DNA from: Spartinivicinus poritis
Lineage (GTDB): Bacteria > Pseudomonadota > Gammaproteobacteria > Pseudomonadales > Zooshikellaceae
Direction: 5' to 3'
DNA length: 60,444 nucleotides
Assembly: GCF_028858535.1 (NCBI RefSeq)
Contig: NZ_JAPMOU010000034.1
Coordinates: 1 to 60,444 of the forward strand
A program made the position numbers and the translations under genes. The notes beneath the pieces were generated by a model. It did not search any database. It was given only the letters and a program-made list of their open reading frames with translations, and was not told the DNA's origin. Below are positions 37,538 to 46,699 of the stretch, in pieces (the stretch's first letter is position 1; the number at the start of each line of letters is the position of its first letter).

Positions 37538-39866
37538 AACTAATATGTCCGTTGTTTCCGTCTAAACAAATTTTTTGCCCATCCCTAAGCTTATTAATAC
37601 AATCTCGAATACCACTTATCGCAGGAATTCCCATTTCTCTTGCAACAATAGCGGAATGAGATAAAATCCCTCCTTTTTCAACAATAATTCCTACTGATTT
37701 AGTAAATAAAGGCGTCCACCCAGGGTCTGTTGACTCAGCAACTATTATCGTATCTTCAGGCAGTGAATCCATGTCACATTGACTAATATCACTCACTACT
37801 TTAACAGTGCCATAAACCAAGCCAGGAGAAATGGGTTCACCATCCAAGCAATCAGCCTCTTCTGAATGATTACCCGAAATAAGCTCATCCAGCTTATTTA
37901 AACTAACAATCATCGGTAGTGAATAACGTTTAAAAACAAGTGATTGCTGTTTTCTATCTTTTATTTTTCCTATAATTTCATCTGATATGTTCACTGGCGA
38001 AATAATCTCATCATTTATAATTTCATCGACTCCTAGCAAATAAATATCATCAAATAGCTTACTTCTTTTACCAATTTCTTGAGCAATATATCTTATATGG
38101 GCAAAAGGCTTCAAAATCTCCATTTTCCATGATTCTCTCAGCTCAAGCATAGACTTCAACAACTGCCATTCTTGTAAAATTATCGATTTTTTAAATGTTT
38201 TCAAGTTATTTATTTCGTCTTCTACTTTATCTGTAGCATAATTGATTTCTTCACTAGTTGATCCAATTTTTTTAAGGTTAACAAAAGCTTTTTGACCTAA
38301 CTCAATCCACCTAGGGTTGGATAGGTCCAGCTCACCTGCTCCTCGATGACCATACCTAGCCATAAAAAATGGTTGTTTATTAACATCTTCACACGCTCTT
38401 TTAAAATATCTATTCATTTCATAACTAACTGTTTTTAAACCAATAGCCATCCATCGTTTTAACGTTTTTTTTGCCTGCTGTTCCCCCAGCAAATTACTCA
38501 AAATAGCCTCAAGTGAATGCAGCGTCGCTTCTGTTAAAATAATTAAAATAAATGGCCATAATAGACTATTTTTTGTAAAAACATGACACTCTTTAGCAAA
38601 CCTCTTTAGTAACTCTACGTTTTCCCAGCTTTGATACATAGTAGGATCAAATGGCCTATCCATTTTATGCTTAAATTTTGCTAACTCTCTTAAACACTGA
38701 TCCTGCCAATACTTACGTCTACTACTTAAATTCCAGCCAACCTTGACCATATTATAAATTGCAAGAGGAGTTCTTATTAAAGATTGTGCAGTTAACTCCT
38801 TAATACTAAATTTTAAATGCGGTCTAGGTTTTAAGTCTATTGAATATGGAATAGGTCCAAAGTATAAAGGAAACATCTTGTTTAGATTTATATAAGCCCT
38901 ACCAAAGACTCTATCTAGAATAGATTCATGAGGAGAAAAGTCATTATCAACAAAGCTTAAATAACCTAATTTTTTTAATGCATCTCCAAATGCATTATGT
39001 GGTGAAAATGCTTTCTGCCAAAGAGTGTATGTTATATAACTTTGTATACCTGTCCATTCAGCAAATGTTTGTCCATCCCAGGTTGTATTTTGATCATATT
39101 GATGATGAAGTCTTTCTAGCTCTTGCTCAACAATTCTTAAATGTGTTGAGTAAGTATATGCCGCAGTAATTGGTCTAGCTTGTAATAGCTTTAATTGATC
39201 TTCCTCATCAATAGCCCATTCCATATCCACTTCAACACCTAGTAGACTTTTAACTATTTCACCCATTTTCTGAATATCGTCTGTGAATGCTTTTTTCCAC
39301 ATCGAGTGATTTTCTTGTAGAACTCCTCCATAAATTCTGTATGGTGTTTGCTTCCCTGATACCAAAGCTTCCCCGTACCCCTCTATGAATTCAATCAAAT
39401 CACCAGTTTTTTTTCCTCTAGGGTCTGAGGAGAAATAAACACCAGAAAATTTTGGTTTAACCATTATTTGTACAAGCACATTCATACTTCCACTGCTTGT
39501 CTTTCCCAGAAAGTGTTCTCGATATACCTTAGAAGAAATTTTATTTATTGAATCAAAACACTTAGTGACTGTTATTTGTAAAGTTTGATTGTCTCTGACA
39601 TTCAAGTAGCTATTATTTTGCCCAGCAAAACTTACTTGGCTATCATCTTCATCACTCGCAGAACTTCTTACAGCAAGTGGCTTATAGCCTATACTATTCC
39701 ACCAATCAAAAATTTCATCCCATTCAGCTTGCTTAGTAGGTAAAGCAGTTAATATAATGCCCTCTGGCACAGGTAACTTACCTTGATATAAACATGCTAG
39801 ATTATAAGCTTTGCCGCCAACTTCTTTATTATTTTGGTTAATATCGTTAAAGTATAGCAATGTCAA
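37524..39866 (-). CDS. PEP-synthase/rifampin-phosphotransferase-like protein
   Basis: About 780 aa. The N-terminal ATP-grasp domain of the PPDK/PEP-synthase type shows VGGKAYNLACLYQGKLPVPE, LAVRSSASDEDD and EVDMEWAIDE...LLQARPIT. A long helical middle (240-690) follows. The C-terminal phosphohistidine domain has the catalytic His in GGILSHSAIVAREMGIPAIS. This three-part layout is that of rifampin phosphotransferase, and the middle part sets the substrate. The start may be TTG 39866, with AAGGAG five bases upstream; GTG 39872 would touch it. The next gene in the operon is a membrane-anchored propeller. The true substrate is unknown. Confidence 0.82.
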   Translation of the reverse strand: MTLLYFNDINQNNKEVGGKAYNLACLYQGKLPVPEGIILTALPTKQAEWDEIFDWWNSIGYKPLAVRSSASDEDDSQVSFAGQNNSYLNVRDNQTLQITVTKCFDSINKISSKVYREHFLGKTSSGSMNVLVQIMVKPKFSGVYFSSDPRGKKTGDLIEFIEGYGEALVSGKQTPYRIYGGVLQENHSMWKKAFTDDIQKMGEIVKSLLGVEVDMEWAIDEEDQLKLLQARPITAAYTYSTHLRIVEQELERLHHQYDQNTTWDGQTFAEWTGIQSYITYTLWQKAFSPHNAFGDALKKLGYLSFVDNDFSPHESILDRVFGRAYINLNKMFPLYFGPIPYSIDLKPRPHLKFSIKELTAQSLIRTPLAIYNMVKVGWNLSSRRKYWQDQCLRELAKFKHKMDRPFDPTMYQSWENVELLKRFAKECHVFTKNSLLWPFILIILTEATLHSLEAILSNLLGEQQAKKTLKRWMAIGLKTVSYEMNRYFKRACEDVNKQPFFMARYGHRGAGELDLSNPRWIELGQKAFVNLKKIGSTSEEINYATDKVEDEINNLKTFKKSIILQEWQLLKSMLELRESWKMEILKPFAHIRYIAQEIGKRSKLFDDIYLLGVDEIINDEIISPVNISDEIIGKIKDRKQQSLVFKRYSLPMIVSLNKLDELISGNHSEEADCLDGEPISPGLVYGTVKVVSDISQCDMDSLPEDTIIVAESTDPGWTPLFTKSVGIIVEKGGILSHSAIVAREMGIPAISGIRDCINKLRDGQKICLDGNNGHISYELH

Positions 39867-40036
39867 AATCACTCCTTGATTATTTTTTAATAATAACTAA
39901 TGATCAACCACTTATGGCTATAGCCACAAACACTCTTAAATGGAATATTTTTGCTTATTCAATTAGTATTAAAACTTCAACTTTATTTATGGGCCTGTAG
40001 TAAATAATCAATATAATTATTTAGGCCCATCTCATA

Positions 40037-40066
40037 CGAAAAACCGGCAATTTACTTTAGCCAGTT
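40037..40066 (-). terminator. terminator of hsp20
   Basis: AACTGGC and GCCGGTT (one G-U pair) flank a 12-base loop and run into a T-tract on the minus strand. The stem begins at the last codons of hsp20. Confidence 0.5.
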
Positions 40067-40608
40067 TTTTTAATTTCTATTTTCTTTGTCTTACTTTCTG
40101 GAAGCTCTTTTCTAGGAAGTTTTATACTTAAAACACCATTTTTGAATGATGCCCTAATTTCATCAGCATTAGCATCCTCAGGTATCGCAAGCATACGTTG
40201 AAACTTTCCATAACTGCGTTCAACTCGATAGTGATGCTCCTCCTTTTCTTCTTTTTTATGTTTCTTTTCACCACTAATGATTAGTGTATTATCTCTCATT
40301 TCCAGTTTAATGTCTTTTTCATCAACACCAGGAACTTCTACACTAATTACGTATTCTTTATCTTTTGCACTAATGTCAACGCTAGGCTTAAACAAACTGT
40401 TTGGCATTCTTGACCACTCTTCTGAAAAACTTGGTAAGCCTACGCCCTTAAACATACTGTCAAACAGTCGATCAACTTCTTTATGAAATTGGACGAGTGG
40501 ATTGGTCATCGGATCATAAGACCTATTTGTAGTTAAATTTTTAGCTTCATGCTCTTCTTCATCTTTAAGCCAATTCCAGGGGATTAAGTCCTTTACGTTC
40601 ATAAACAT
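40057..40608 (-). CDS. Hsp20/alpha-crystallin small heat-shock protein
   Basis: About 183 aa. The alpha-crystallin domain spans about 75-165 (VDISAKDKEYVISVEVPGV, DNTLIISGEKK, and FKNGVLSIKLPR) and ends with the IEIK anchor motif IEIKKT. The Asp/Glu/Lys-rich N-terminal arm has FHKEVDRLFDSMF. It is an ATP-independent holdase that keeps unfolding proteins soluble. Two ATGs (40608 and 40602) are possible; AGGA lies four bases before the first. A perfect FNR-type box lies 24-39 bases upstream. Confidence 0.92.
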   Translation of the reverse strand: MFMNVKDLIPWNWLKDEEEHEAKNLTTNRSYDPMTNPLVQFHKEVDRLFDSMFKGVGLPSFSEEWSRMPNSLFKPSVDISAKDKEYVISVEVPGVDEKDIKLEMRDNTLIISGEKKHKKEEKEEHHYRVERSYGKFQRMLAIPEDANADEIRASFKNGVLSIKLPRKELPESKTKKIEIKKTG

Positions 40609-40632
40609 AGTTTCCTTTATTAAATAGTTGAA

Positions 40633-40646
40633 TTGATTTAAATCAA
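40633..40646. promoter_or_regulatory. perfect FNR/Anr-box-like palindrome
   Basis: TTGATTTAAATCAA matches the FNR consensus TTGAT-N4-ATCAA exactly and extends to a 16-bp palindrome. It lies just upstream of hsp20. Its centre is only about 31 bases before the start codon, too near for a classical class II activator site at -41.5 unless translation starts downstream. Repression, a different TSS or chance are all possible. Confidence 0.45.
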
Positions 40647-41057
40647 TATATACTATTTTGTAATGCATCATTTATATTTCAGCAATATAAATGCAACTTA
40701 TTGTTTACATCCACAATATTCAAGCACATGTATTTATAGCACAACAAATGCTTACATACTCACAAGGTTAAAAAATAACATCAAAATTAAAAATAGATTA
40801 GTTTTTATAAACACCTATTATTATAAATAATTAGTTAATTACAATTTTTTTATATTTATAACCAAGTTTATAACATCCATAATATAAACAGCATATCATG
40901 CAGTTTTGTGTAGTCACACTGCCTACTACTTAGCATCACTCTCATTATTGGTTTACATCATTTGTTTCGAGATAATCTCCTACAAACCAATACATTATAA
41001 AATTTTACGGCTTTTTGTTATTGACATAGCAAAAAATTAACTTAACCATTTCTAAAA
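40647..41057. other. AT-rich divergent gap
   Basis: Between hsp20 (minus) and the acyltransferase-like gene (plus). It holds an ATTTATAT / ATATAAAT inverted repeat near 40671-40697. No gene seen; the very low GC resembles that of the genes that follow. Confidence 0.35.
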
Positions 41058-41069
41058 GTGATAAATATT

Positions 41070-41840
41070 ATGGGGTTTATTCATAGCGTGAACATAAGGA
41101 AAGCCGTTACTTACTATAAACACTACAGACCACAAGAGGTAACTACCTCTCTAATAGAAAAGTATGCAACAACACTTTATCAAATTTTTTCGTTAACTCA
41201 TACTAACGTTAACTTTGATAACTTTAAACGTAAAATCTTACCGCGGTCAGGAACCGACTCATTAGCATTGTTTTATAATGATAAAGACCGAATTATCGGG
41301 TTCACAGTTGTAAGTATTAACTTAGAAAAAATAGATAAACTTAAGTTCATTGCTTTAGGAACAAGTATTTACTTTGACTTACAGTACAAACCAACTTATA
41401 TATTAGTAAAGTACTTCTTTTATTCCTTTATAAAGTTAAAATTAAAATATCCATTTACAAAAGTCGTATGTATTTCATCCACGACATCTCCCGCTTCCTA
41501 TTTATTTCACGCCCAAAGGGTATATGAATTTTATCCAAACTATAAATTTACCCCATCATTAGTTATAAAAAAAATTACATATAGGGTTGCAATGTCAAAA
41601 GGTTGCCAATTAGCCACTATAGACAATCCTTGGCAATTCAAAGTAAAACCTACAATCCCCAATATTGGTCGGTTTAAGCGTATCCCTGACAACAGCTCTC
41701 CTCATTATGAATATTATAAATCCATCAATCCTAATTTTTACTCTGGTAAGGGCATAAGAGTTTATGTCCCTTTGACTACATTCAATTTTTTAGCTTCTTC
41801 TTTTATAAATATAAAACTGCTTTTAACAAAAAATGTCTAA
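41070..41840 (+). CDS. acyltransferase (GNAT-like) protein, unknown
   Basis: About 256 aa. Alternating strands and helices with DSLALFYNDKDRIIGFTVV near residue 75 resemble the N-terminal part of a GNAT fold; no clean acetyl-CoA loop (R/QxxGxG/A) can be found. It is rich in Tyr, Phe and Lys. The ATG at 41070 is chosen over a GTG at 41058. Its end overlaps the MurF-like gene by eight bases, so the two products probably work together. Function unknown. Confidence 0.5.
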   Translation: MGFIHSVNIRKAVTYYKHYRPQEVTTSLIEKYATTLYQIFSLTHTNVNFDNFKRKILPRSGTDSLALFYNDKDRIIGFTVVSINLEKIDKLKFIALGTSIYFDLQYKPTYILVKYFFYSFIKLKLKYPFTKVVCISSTTSPASYLFHAQRVYEFYPNYKFTPSLVIKKITYRVAMSKGCQLATIDNPWQFKVKPTIPNIGRFKRIPDNSSPHYEYYKSINPNFYSGKGIRVYVPLTTFNFLASSFINIKLLLTKNV

Positions 41841-43080
41841 TCAAAAAAATATTATCGAAATTATACAAAAAATAAAGCCTCATTTAAACTCTGTACTAAC
41901 AAGCGCGACTACTGTTAGAGAGTGTTTATATAAAAATCTATATCTCTTATCAAATATTTTTGGAGTACCTGAAAACAAAGTTGAACTTACGCTAAAACAG
42001 TATGCATCCGTTTATGCGTCTACTATTGGAGCACAGGTGATTGCTATTACTGGTAGTTGTGGTAAAACAACGACTAAAGATATGGTTTTACATGTATGTA
42101 AAGATACTTTTAATACTGTTGCTACCCCTAAAAACTATAACAATGCAATTGGTATTGCTTTCACATCTTTACAGTTACACGAAAACACCGAACTAGCTAT
42201 TATTGAAATGGGTACTAATAGCCCCGGAGATATAAAAGAGTCAGTTAATGTGATTAAACCACACTGGTCTGTTATCACTAATATTCAAAACAGTCATTTA
42301 GAGGGGTTACATGACTTAGATGGTGTATTAAATGAAAAAAGCAACATTATTATTGACAAACCAAATCATATCGCTTTTATAAACTCTGATGACTCTTTAC
42401 TCAACAAAAACATTAATGTTGATCATGCCCAACTAATTACCTTTGGTGTTAATAGCAGCAACTTTAAGCCAAGTGTTTTATTATGGAATAACGAGCAACT
42501 ACCCACATTTGTTATAAATGATACCTGCTTTAATCTACAGTTACCTGGTACTCATAACTTATATAATGCTATTGCATGTATTGCAATTTGCTCAAAGTTA
42601 GATATTCCACTGCCTATAATTTCACAGAGGTTAAGTCAATTTAAACCACCACATTTGCGTTCAGAAATTATTGATACCCCCTACGGCAAATGGATAGTAG
42701 ATTGTTATAATGCCAACCCTTTTTCTGTTAAGCAGGCTTTATTATGTTTCAGTAAAATACAAACCAAAGGTAAAAAAATTGTAATCCTTTCTGATATGCT
42801 TGAGTTAGGTGAAAAAAGTGTATTTTTTCATATTCAAATTTTAAAGCAGCTATCTTATTTAAATATACAAACAGTCATTACAATTGGCAAAAACTTCGCT
42901 CAAGCTCATTCAGAACTAAAAAATATCGATTATCATTTATTAAGATTCAATTCAATTGATAATATAGCTAACTATATTTCTAATTATGCCACTAAAGAGG
43001 ATCGTGTATTAGTTAAGGGCTCAAGAAAATTTCACCTTGAACAATTAACTGAATTACTTTCAAGTAGTGAAATTATATAA
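41833..43080 (+). CDS. MurF-like Mur ligase lacking the usual N-domain
   Basis: 415 aa ATP-dependent amide ligase. The central domain has P-loop GSCGKTTTKDM (74-84), EMGTNSPGDI, SHLEGLHDLDGVLNEKSNII with the Lys expected to be carbamylated, and LPGTHNLYNAIA. The C-terminal domain has DCYNANPFSV. All are MurF features. The first 70 residues are helical and lack the UMP-binding pattern of MurF, so the acceptor is probably not UDP-MurNAc-tripeptide. It is coupled to the acyltransferase-like gene by an 8-base overlap. It may join amino acids or a dipeptide to a small acid in a specialised pathway. Confidence 0.8.
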   Translation: MSNQKNIIEIIQKIKPHLNSVLTSATTVRECLYKNLYLLSNIFGVPENKVELTLKQYASVYASTIGAQVIAITGSCGKTTTKDMVLHVCKDTFNTVATPKNYNNAIGIAFTSLQLHENTELAIIEMGTNSPGDIKESVNVIKPHWSVITNIQNSHLEGLHDLDGVLNEKSNIIIDKPNHIAFINSDDSLLNKNINVDHAQLITFGVNSSNFKPSVLLWNNEQLPTFVINDTCFNLQLPGTHNLYNAIACIAICSKLDIPLPIISQRLSQFKPPHLRSEIIDTPYGKWIVDCYNANPFSVKQALLCFSKIQTKGKKIVILSDMLELGEKSVFFHIQILKQLSYLNIQTVITIGKNFAQAHSELKNIDYHLLRFNSIDNIANYISNYATKEDRVLVKGSRKFHLEQLTELLSSSEII

Positions 43081-43254
43081 ACACCCTCAGAAGTAATTAT
43101 TTTTAGAGGAGCTTTAAATTCTAAGCCCTTGGGTTTCAGTAAGCTATAGAAAAAATTGTATGCTCTGGTGAAAGATTCGATCTATTAGCTCAGTTATTTC
43201 ATTAGCTTTTACAGGAAAAAGTATGAGAAATAACCGAGCTCAAAAATCCTGTTG

Positions 43255-45048
43255 TTATTTTTTCACAGGCTTTGTTTTTTTACCGCTTTTAGCTTGCCTG
43301 CTGCTATTACTATTACTTTTACGTCGTTTGCTACCTTTAAACGAGTCCTTCTTTTTATGCCGTTTAGGCTTACGTTCAGTGACAGGAAGCTCTTTACCTG
43401 CTGTACCTATATTCAGCTTTTGGCTACAAACATAAACACCTTTTAATAGCTGTAGCACATCTTTAGGCATGCCTGCAGGTAAGTCAACTGTACTGAATTC
43501 ATCGTATATGCATATTTCACCAATATACTGGCTTTCTATATCTGCCTCGTTGGCAATAGCACCAACCAAGTTACCTGGCTTCAAACCATGATCACGCCCT
43601 ACATCGACCCGGTAACGTTGCATTTCAATATCTGGATGGGCTTTTAGTGGCTCTGCCTGATGGCTGTACTGCCTGCGCTTTCTGCCTTTTTCTTCCGGCT
43701 CTTCACTTTTAAATTTTTCAGGCTTTAAATTCAGCAATAGAGGCTGTTCACCTTGTACCATTTTAGCTAAAGCCGCTGCAATATTAATCGCATCAATTTC
43801 GTGTTCTGCCTGGTATTCAGATACTAACTTATAGAATAACTCCAGCTCATTACCTGCCAATGTGTTTGTAATCCGTTGCTTGAAGCGCTCAATTCGCTGA
43901 TCATTGATATCCTTAGGTGATGGCAAAGCCATTGCTGCTATTGTTTGTTTAGTGGCTTTTTCAATTGCCCGTAACATACGCATTTCACGAGGGGCAACAA
44001 ATAAGATAGCCTGTCCTTCTCGTCCAGCACGTCCAGTACGACCAATTCGGTGAATATAAGCTTCAGTATCATATGGGATGTCGTAGTTCACCACATGACT
44101 AATTCGCTCAACATCCAAGCCACGTGCAGCTACATCCGTTGCAATGACAATATCTAGCTGCTGTTTTTTTAATCGATTAACGGTCATTTCCCGCTGTTTC
44201 TGCGGCATATCACCATTTAATGCCGCACAAGAATACCCCCGAGCTTCTAACTTTTCTGCCAATTCAATGGTCGCTGTTTTGGTACGAACAAAGATAATCA
44301 TGGCATCGAAGTTTTCCACTTCTAAAATACGCGTTAAAGCATCTAACTTGTTAACCCCTCGCACAGACCAATAGCGTTGACTGATGGTTTCTGCAGTAGC
44401 CGTTTGCATGGCAATTTTGACTTCTTTAGGGTCTTTTAAATGCTGTCTTGCTACTTTTCTGATGACTGTTGGCATAGTGGCAGAAAACAACGCAACCTGT
44501 CGTGTGGCTGGCGTTTGTTCCATAATCCACTCTACATCGTCAATAAAGCCCATCCGCAGCATTTCATCCGCTTCGTCTAACACTAAAGCTTGCAGGTTAT
44601 CCAGCTGCAGACTGCCACGACGAATATTGTCCATTACCCGGCCAGGGGTACCCACTACAACATGCACCCCTCTTTTTAACTGCCGTAACTGAACTGAGTA
44701 ACTTTGCCCACCGTAGATAGGCAGCACATGAAAACCTTTCATATACTTGGCATAGCTTTGAAAGGCTTCCGCTACCTGGATTGCTAGCTCTCGTGTAGGG
44801 GTTAATACTAATACCTGTGGCTTGGTTTCTTTCAGGTTAAGCCTGGCCAGTAACGGCAAAGCAAAAGCAGCTGTTTTACCACTACCCGTTTGAGCCTGGC
44901 CAAGAATGTCACTACCTTCCAGCAAGTGCGGAATACATTCAGCCTGGATGGGGGAAGGTGTTTCATACCCCACTTCATCCAGCGCTTTCAGTAATGAATC
45001 AGTCAGCGCCAAGTCCGCAAATGTTGGCTGCGAAGGTGTTGAAGACAT
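43255..45048 (-). CDS. deaD: DEAD-box ATP-dependent RNA helicase
   Basis: 597 aa. Helicase core motifs are complete: AQTGSGKT (I), PTREL (Ia), VLDEADEML (II), SAT (III), RGLDVERISH (V) and HRIGRTGRAG (VI). A C-terminal DbpA-type RNA-binding fold (about 490-560) and a Lys/Arg/Ser-rich basic tail follow, the arrangement of DeaD/CsdA, which acts in ribosome assembly and cold adaptation. Length is close to E. coli DeaD (629). Single gene, divergent from a solute-binding protein gene. Confidence 0.93.
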   Translation of the reverse strand: MSSTPSQPTFADLALTDSLLKALDEVGYETPSPIQAECIPHLLEGSDILGQAQTGSGKTAAFALPLLARLNLKETKPQVLVLTPTRELAIQVAEAFQSYAKYMKGFHVLPIYGGQSYSVQLRQLKRGVHVVVGTPGRVMDNIRRGSLQLDNLQALVLDEADEMLRMGFIDDVEWIMEQTPATRQVALFSATMPTVIRKVARQHLKDPKEVKIAMQTATAETISQRYWSVRGVNKLDALTRILEVENFDAMIIFVRTKTATIELAEKLEARGYSCAALNGDMPQKQREMTVNRLKKQQLDIVIATDVAARGLDVERISHVVNYDIPYDTEAYIHRIGRTGRAGREGQAILFVAPREMRMLRAIEKATKQTIAAMALPSPKDINDQRIERFKQRITNTLAGNELELFYKLVSEYQAEHEIDAINIAAALAKMVQGEQPLLLNLKPEKFKSEEPEEKGRKRRQYSHQAEPLKAHPDIEMQRYRVDVGRDHGLKPGNLVGAIANEADIESQYIGEICIYDEFSTVDLPAGMPKDVLQLLKGVYVCSQKLNIGTAGKELPVTERKPKRHKKKDSFKGSKRRKSNSNSSRQAKSGKKTKPVKK

Positions 45049-45210
45049 TAAGTTGTTTCCTCAGTAACAGGGCAGGCTACAGTAATGGAGGCCAAACCAG
45101 TAGAAAATAAAATTTGTCATTGGGCAGTTTACCATATTTCCAGAAATAGCCTTACTGTTTTGTTTGTAATGAAGTTATTTCATGCACATTCCTTAGCTAC
45201 ACTTTCAAGC

Positions 45211-46014
45211 ATGAAGCTGCAAAAAATTTCATTCATGCTCTTAATGATACTATTCAGTTGCCATATTGATGCCAGCAAGCTATGCAAAAAACCTTTAACT
45301 GTTAGCTTTGATACTCACACCGAGCCCTGGTCTTATCTTGATCAAAATGCCCAGTTAACTGGGCTAGATGTTGAGCTAATTAAGACCATCTTCACCCTTA
45401 TGGGGTGTCAATTAATTATTCGCTTGGACATACCATGGAAAAGGCAAGTACATTGGTTAGAGCAAGGACTACTCGATATAGCCGCACAAGCCTCTAAAAC
45501 CAGTAAACGGGAAATGTTTGCTTATTTTTCAGAACCCTATCGACACGAATATATTGCTATCTATATTCGTAAAGAAGACCTTCATAAATTTAACTTTATG
45601 ACTCTTACAGAATTACCTCACCTGAAGTTTCGTCTTGGTATTCGTCGAGGTAATTATTATGGTGACAAATTTAGTCAACTCCTAAAAACAGCTTTATTCA
45701 AGAAGTATATAAATATAGCGGAAACGGAACAGGATAATTTTTTTAAATTAATCGCCAATCGAATTGACGGTTTTATTGGCTACCCACCAGGCACAGAAAT
45801 TGACTTAAAAAAAGTCGGCTTAAGTAAGCAAATTATCAGACACCCCATGCCAATGATCAACACAGGCAGTATCCATGTCATGTTTAGTAAAAAAACCACT
45901 CTCCCTGCATTAATTACCCAGTTTAACCATGGTTTGCAAACGATCAAGACGAGTGGTGAATTCAGCAAGATTATACAAAAATACAACGGAGATTTAATAC
46001 ACGCAGAGCATTAA
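45211..46014 (+). CDS. periplasmic solute-binding protein, SBP_bac_3-like
   Basis: About 267 aa. I chose ATG 45211 because it gives a standard signal peptide (MKLQKISFMLLMILFSCHID); the frame is open back to 45085. The mature domain carries SFDTHTEPWSYLD, AQASKTSKREMFAYFSEPY and LGIRRGNYYGDKF, typical of amino-acid-type binding proteins. No transporter components adjoin it. It belongs to the family repeated through this window; the broken copy at 60229 also starts with a signal peptide and the CKKP motif seen here. Confidence 0.78.
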   Translation: MKLQKISFMLLMILFSCHIDASKLCKKPLTVSFDTHTEPWSYLDQNAQLTGLDVELIKTIFTLMGCQLIIRLDIPWKRQVHWLEQGLLDIAAQASKTSKREMFAYFSEPYRHEYIAIYIRKEDLHKFNFMTLTELPHLKFRLGIRRGNYYGDKFSQLLKTALFKKYINIAETEQDNFFKLIANRIDGFIGYPPGTEIDLKKVGLSKQIIRHPMPMINTGSIHVMFSKKTTLPALITQFNHGLQTIKTSGEFSKIIQKYNGDLIHAEH

Positions 46015-46130
46015 TCACAGAGACATACTGAAATAAAAGATATTACTCAATTTAGAAAAATATTAATAACCATCTTCGCTAAAATAGTCTATAAAACTAT
46101 CTATAATCTTTAGACGTAGGTTGTAATATA

Positions 46131-46427
46131 ATGAAACGCACTCTTTTTGCTTGCTTGTGTATCTCTTTATACGCATTTTCAGCCACTAACTATGCTGCTG
46201 AAACGGTAAAAACTGCCCCCTCAACTCAGGATACAGTTAAAAGTTACCTGATGCAGAAAACCAAAAAAGCCGTGACTCTTCACCTGGTTTCAGGCAAAAC
46301 ACTTTCTGGCACAGTAGGCACAATAGGCCAGCACTTGGTGCAACTGAAAAGCCTGACAGGTAAGGAGTTTTATGATGCCCTAGTGCCTTTCGATAAAATT
46401 GAGGCTGTAGAGGTAAGAAACCGCTAA
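46131..46427 (+). CDS. small exported Sm-like protein
   Basis: 98 aa with a signal peptide (LFACLCISLYAFSATNYAAE). The mature 75 residues contain VTLHLVSGKTLSGTVGTIG, then HLVQLKSLTGKEF and LVPFDKIEAVEVR, the two-part pattern of an Sm/LSm-like barrel (Hfq-type). An exported Sm fold cannot act on cytoplasmic RNA; it may be an envelope assembly protein. No neighbour explains it. Confidence 0.6.
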   Translation: MKRTLFACLCISLYAFSATNYAAETVKTAPSTQDTVKSYLMQKTKKAVTLHLVSGKTLSGTVGTIGQHLVQLKSLTGKEFYDALVPFDKIEAVEVRNR

Positions 46428-46489
46428 CAAGTTAATCAGGTTTTCACTTTCTGGCACCTTTCTCATGAAGGTGCTATCTCATTACCCCC

Positions 46490-46629
46490 GAGGCTGTCGC
46501 AAAAAGTCAGGAGCGCAGCAAAGACAAGGCAAAAATTGACGAAAAAGCGGAGTTTATACCTAATAAATGAGCATTTTAAGTCGATTTTTAATGCAGTGTT
46601 TGCAAGCGCAGTAGTTTTGCACGAGCCTC
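46490..46629. mobile_element. MITE-like palindromic element, about 140 bp
   Basis: Ends are GAGGCTGTCGCAAAA and, inverted, GAGGCTCGTGCAAAA (12 of 15 matching). The inside is also imperfectly palindromic (AAAAATTGACGAAAAA against AAAAATCGACTTAAAA inverted). It carries no gene. Non-autonomous elements of this build, with the 'gagcgcagcaaagacaagg' core, occur in many gammaproteobacteria. It ends 70 bases before miaE and may affect its transcription. No target duplication seen. Confidence 0.7.
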
Positions 46630-46699
46630 TCACCTGGTAGATTGCGATTAAATTGGCTAATATCCCCACCTTTGTGATGTTTTAGGATACCTACAAACT

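Noticed and set aside
40671-40697. Inverted repeat with TTGCTG upstream of hsp20, considered as a ROSE-type RNA thermometer
   Set aside because: It is too far from the Shine-Dalgarno sequence and does not pair with it, so the essential feature of a thermometer is missing.
43223-43446. Leu/Phe-rich plus-strand open frames over the deaD 3' end
   Set aside because: They are the complement of the Lys/Arg-rich basic tail of DeaD, which makes Leu- and Phe-rich frames by chance.
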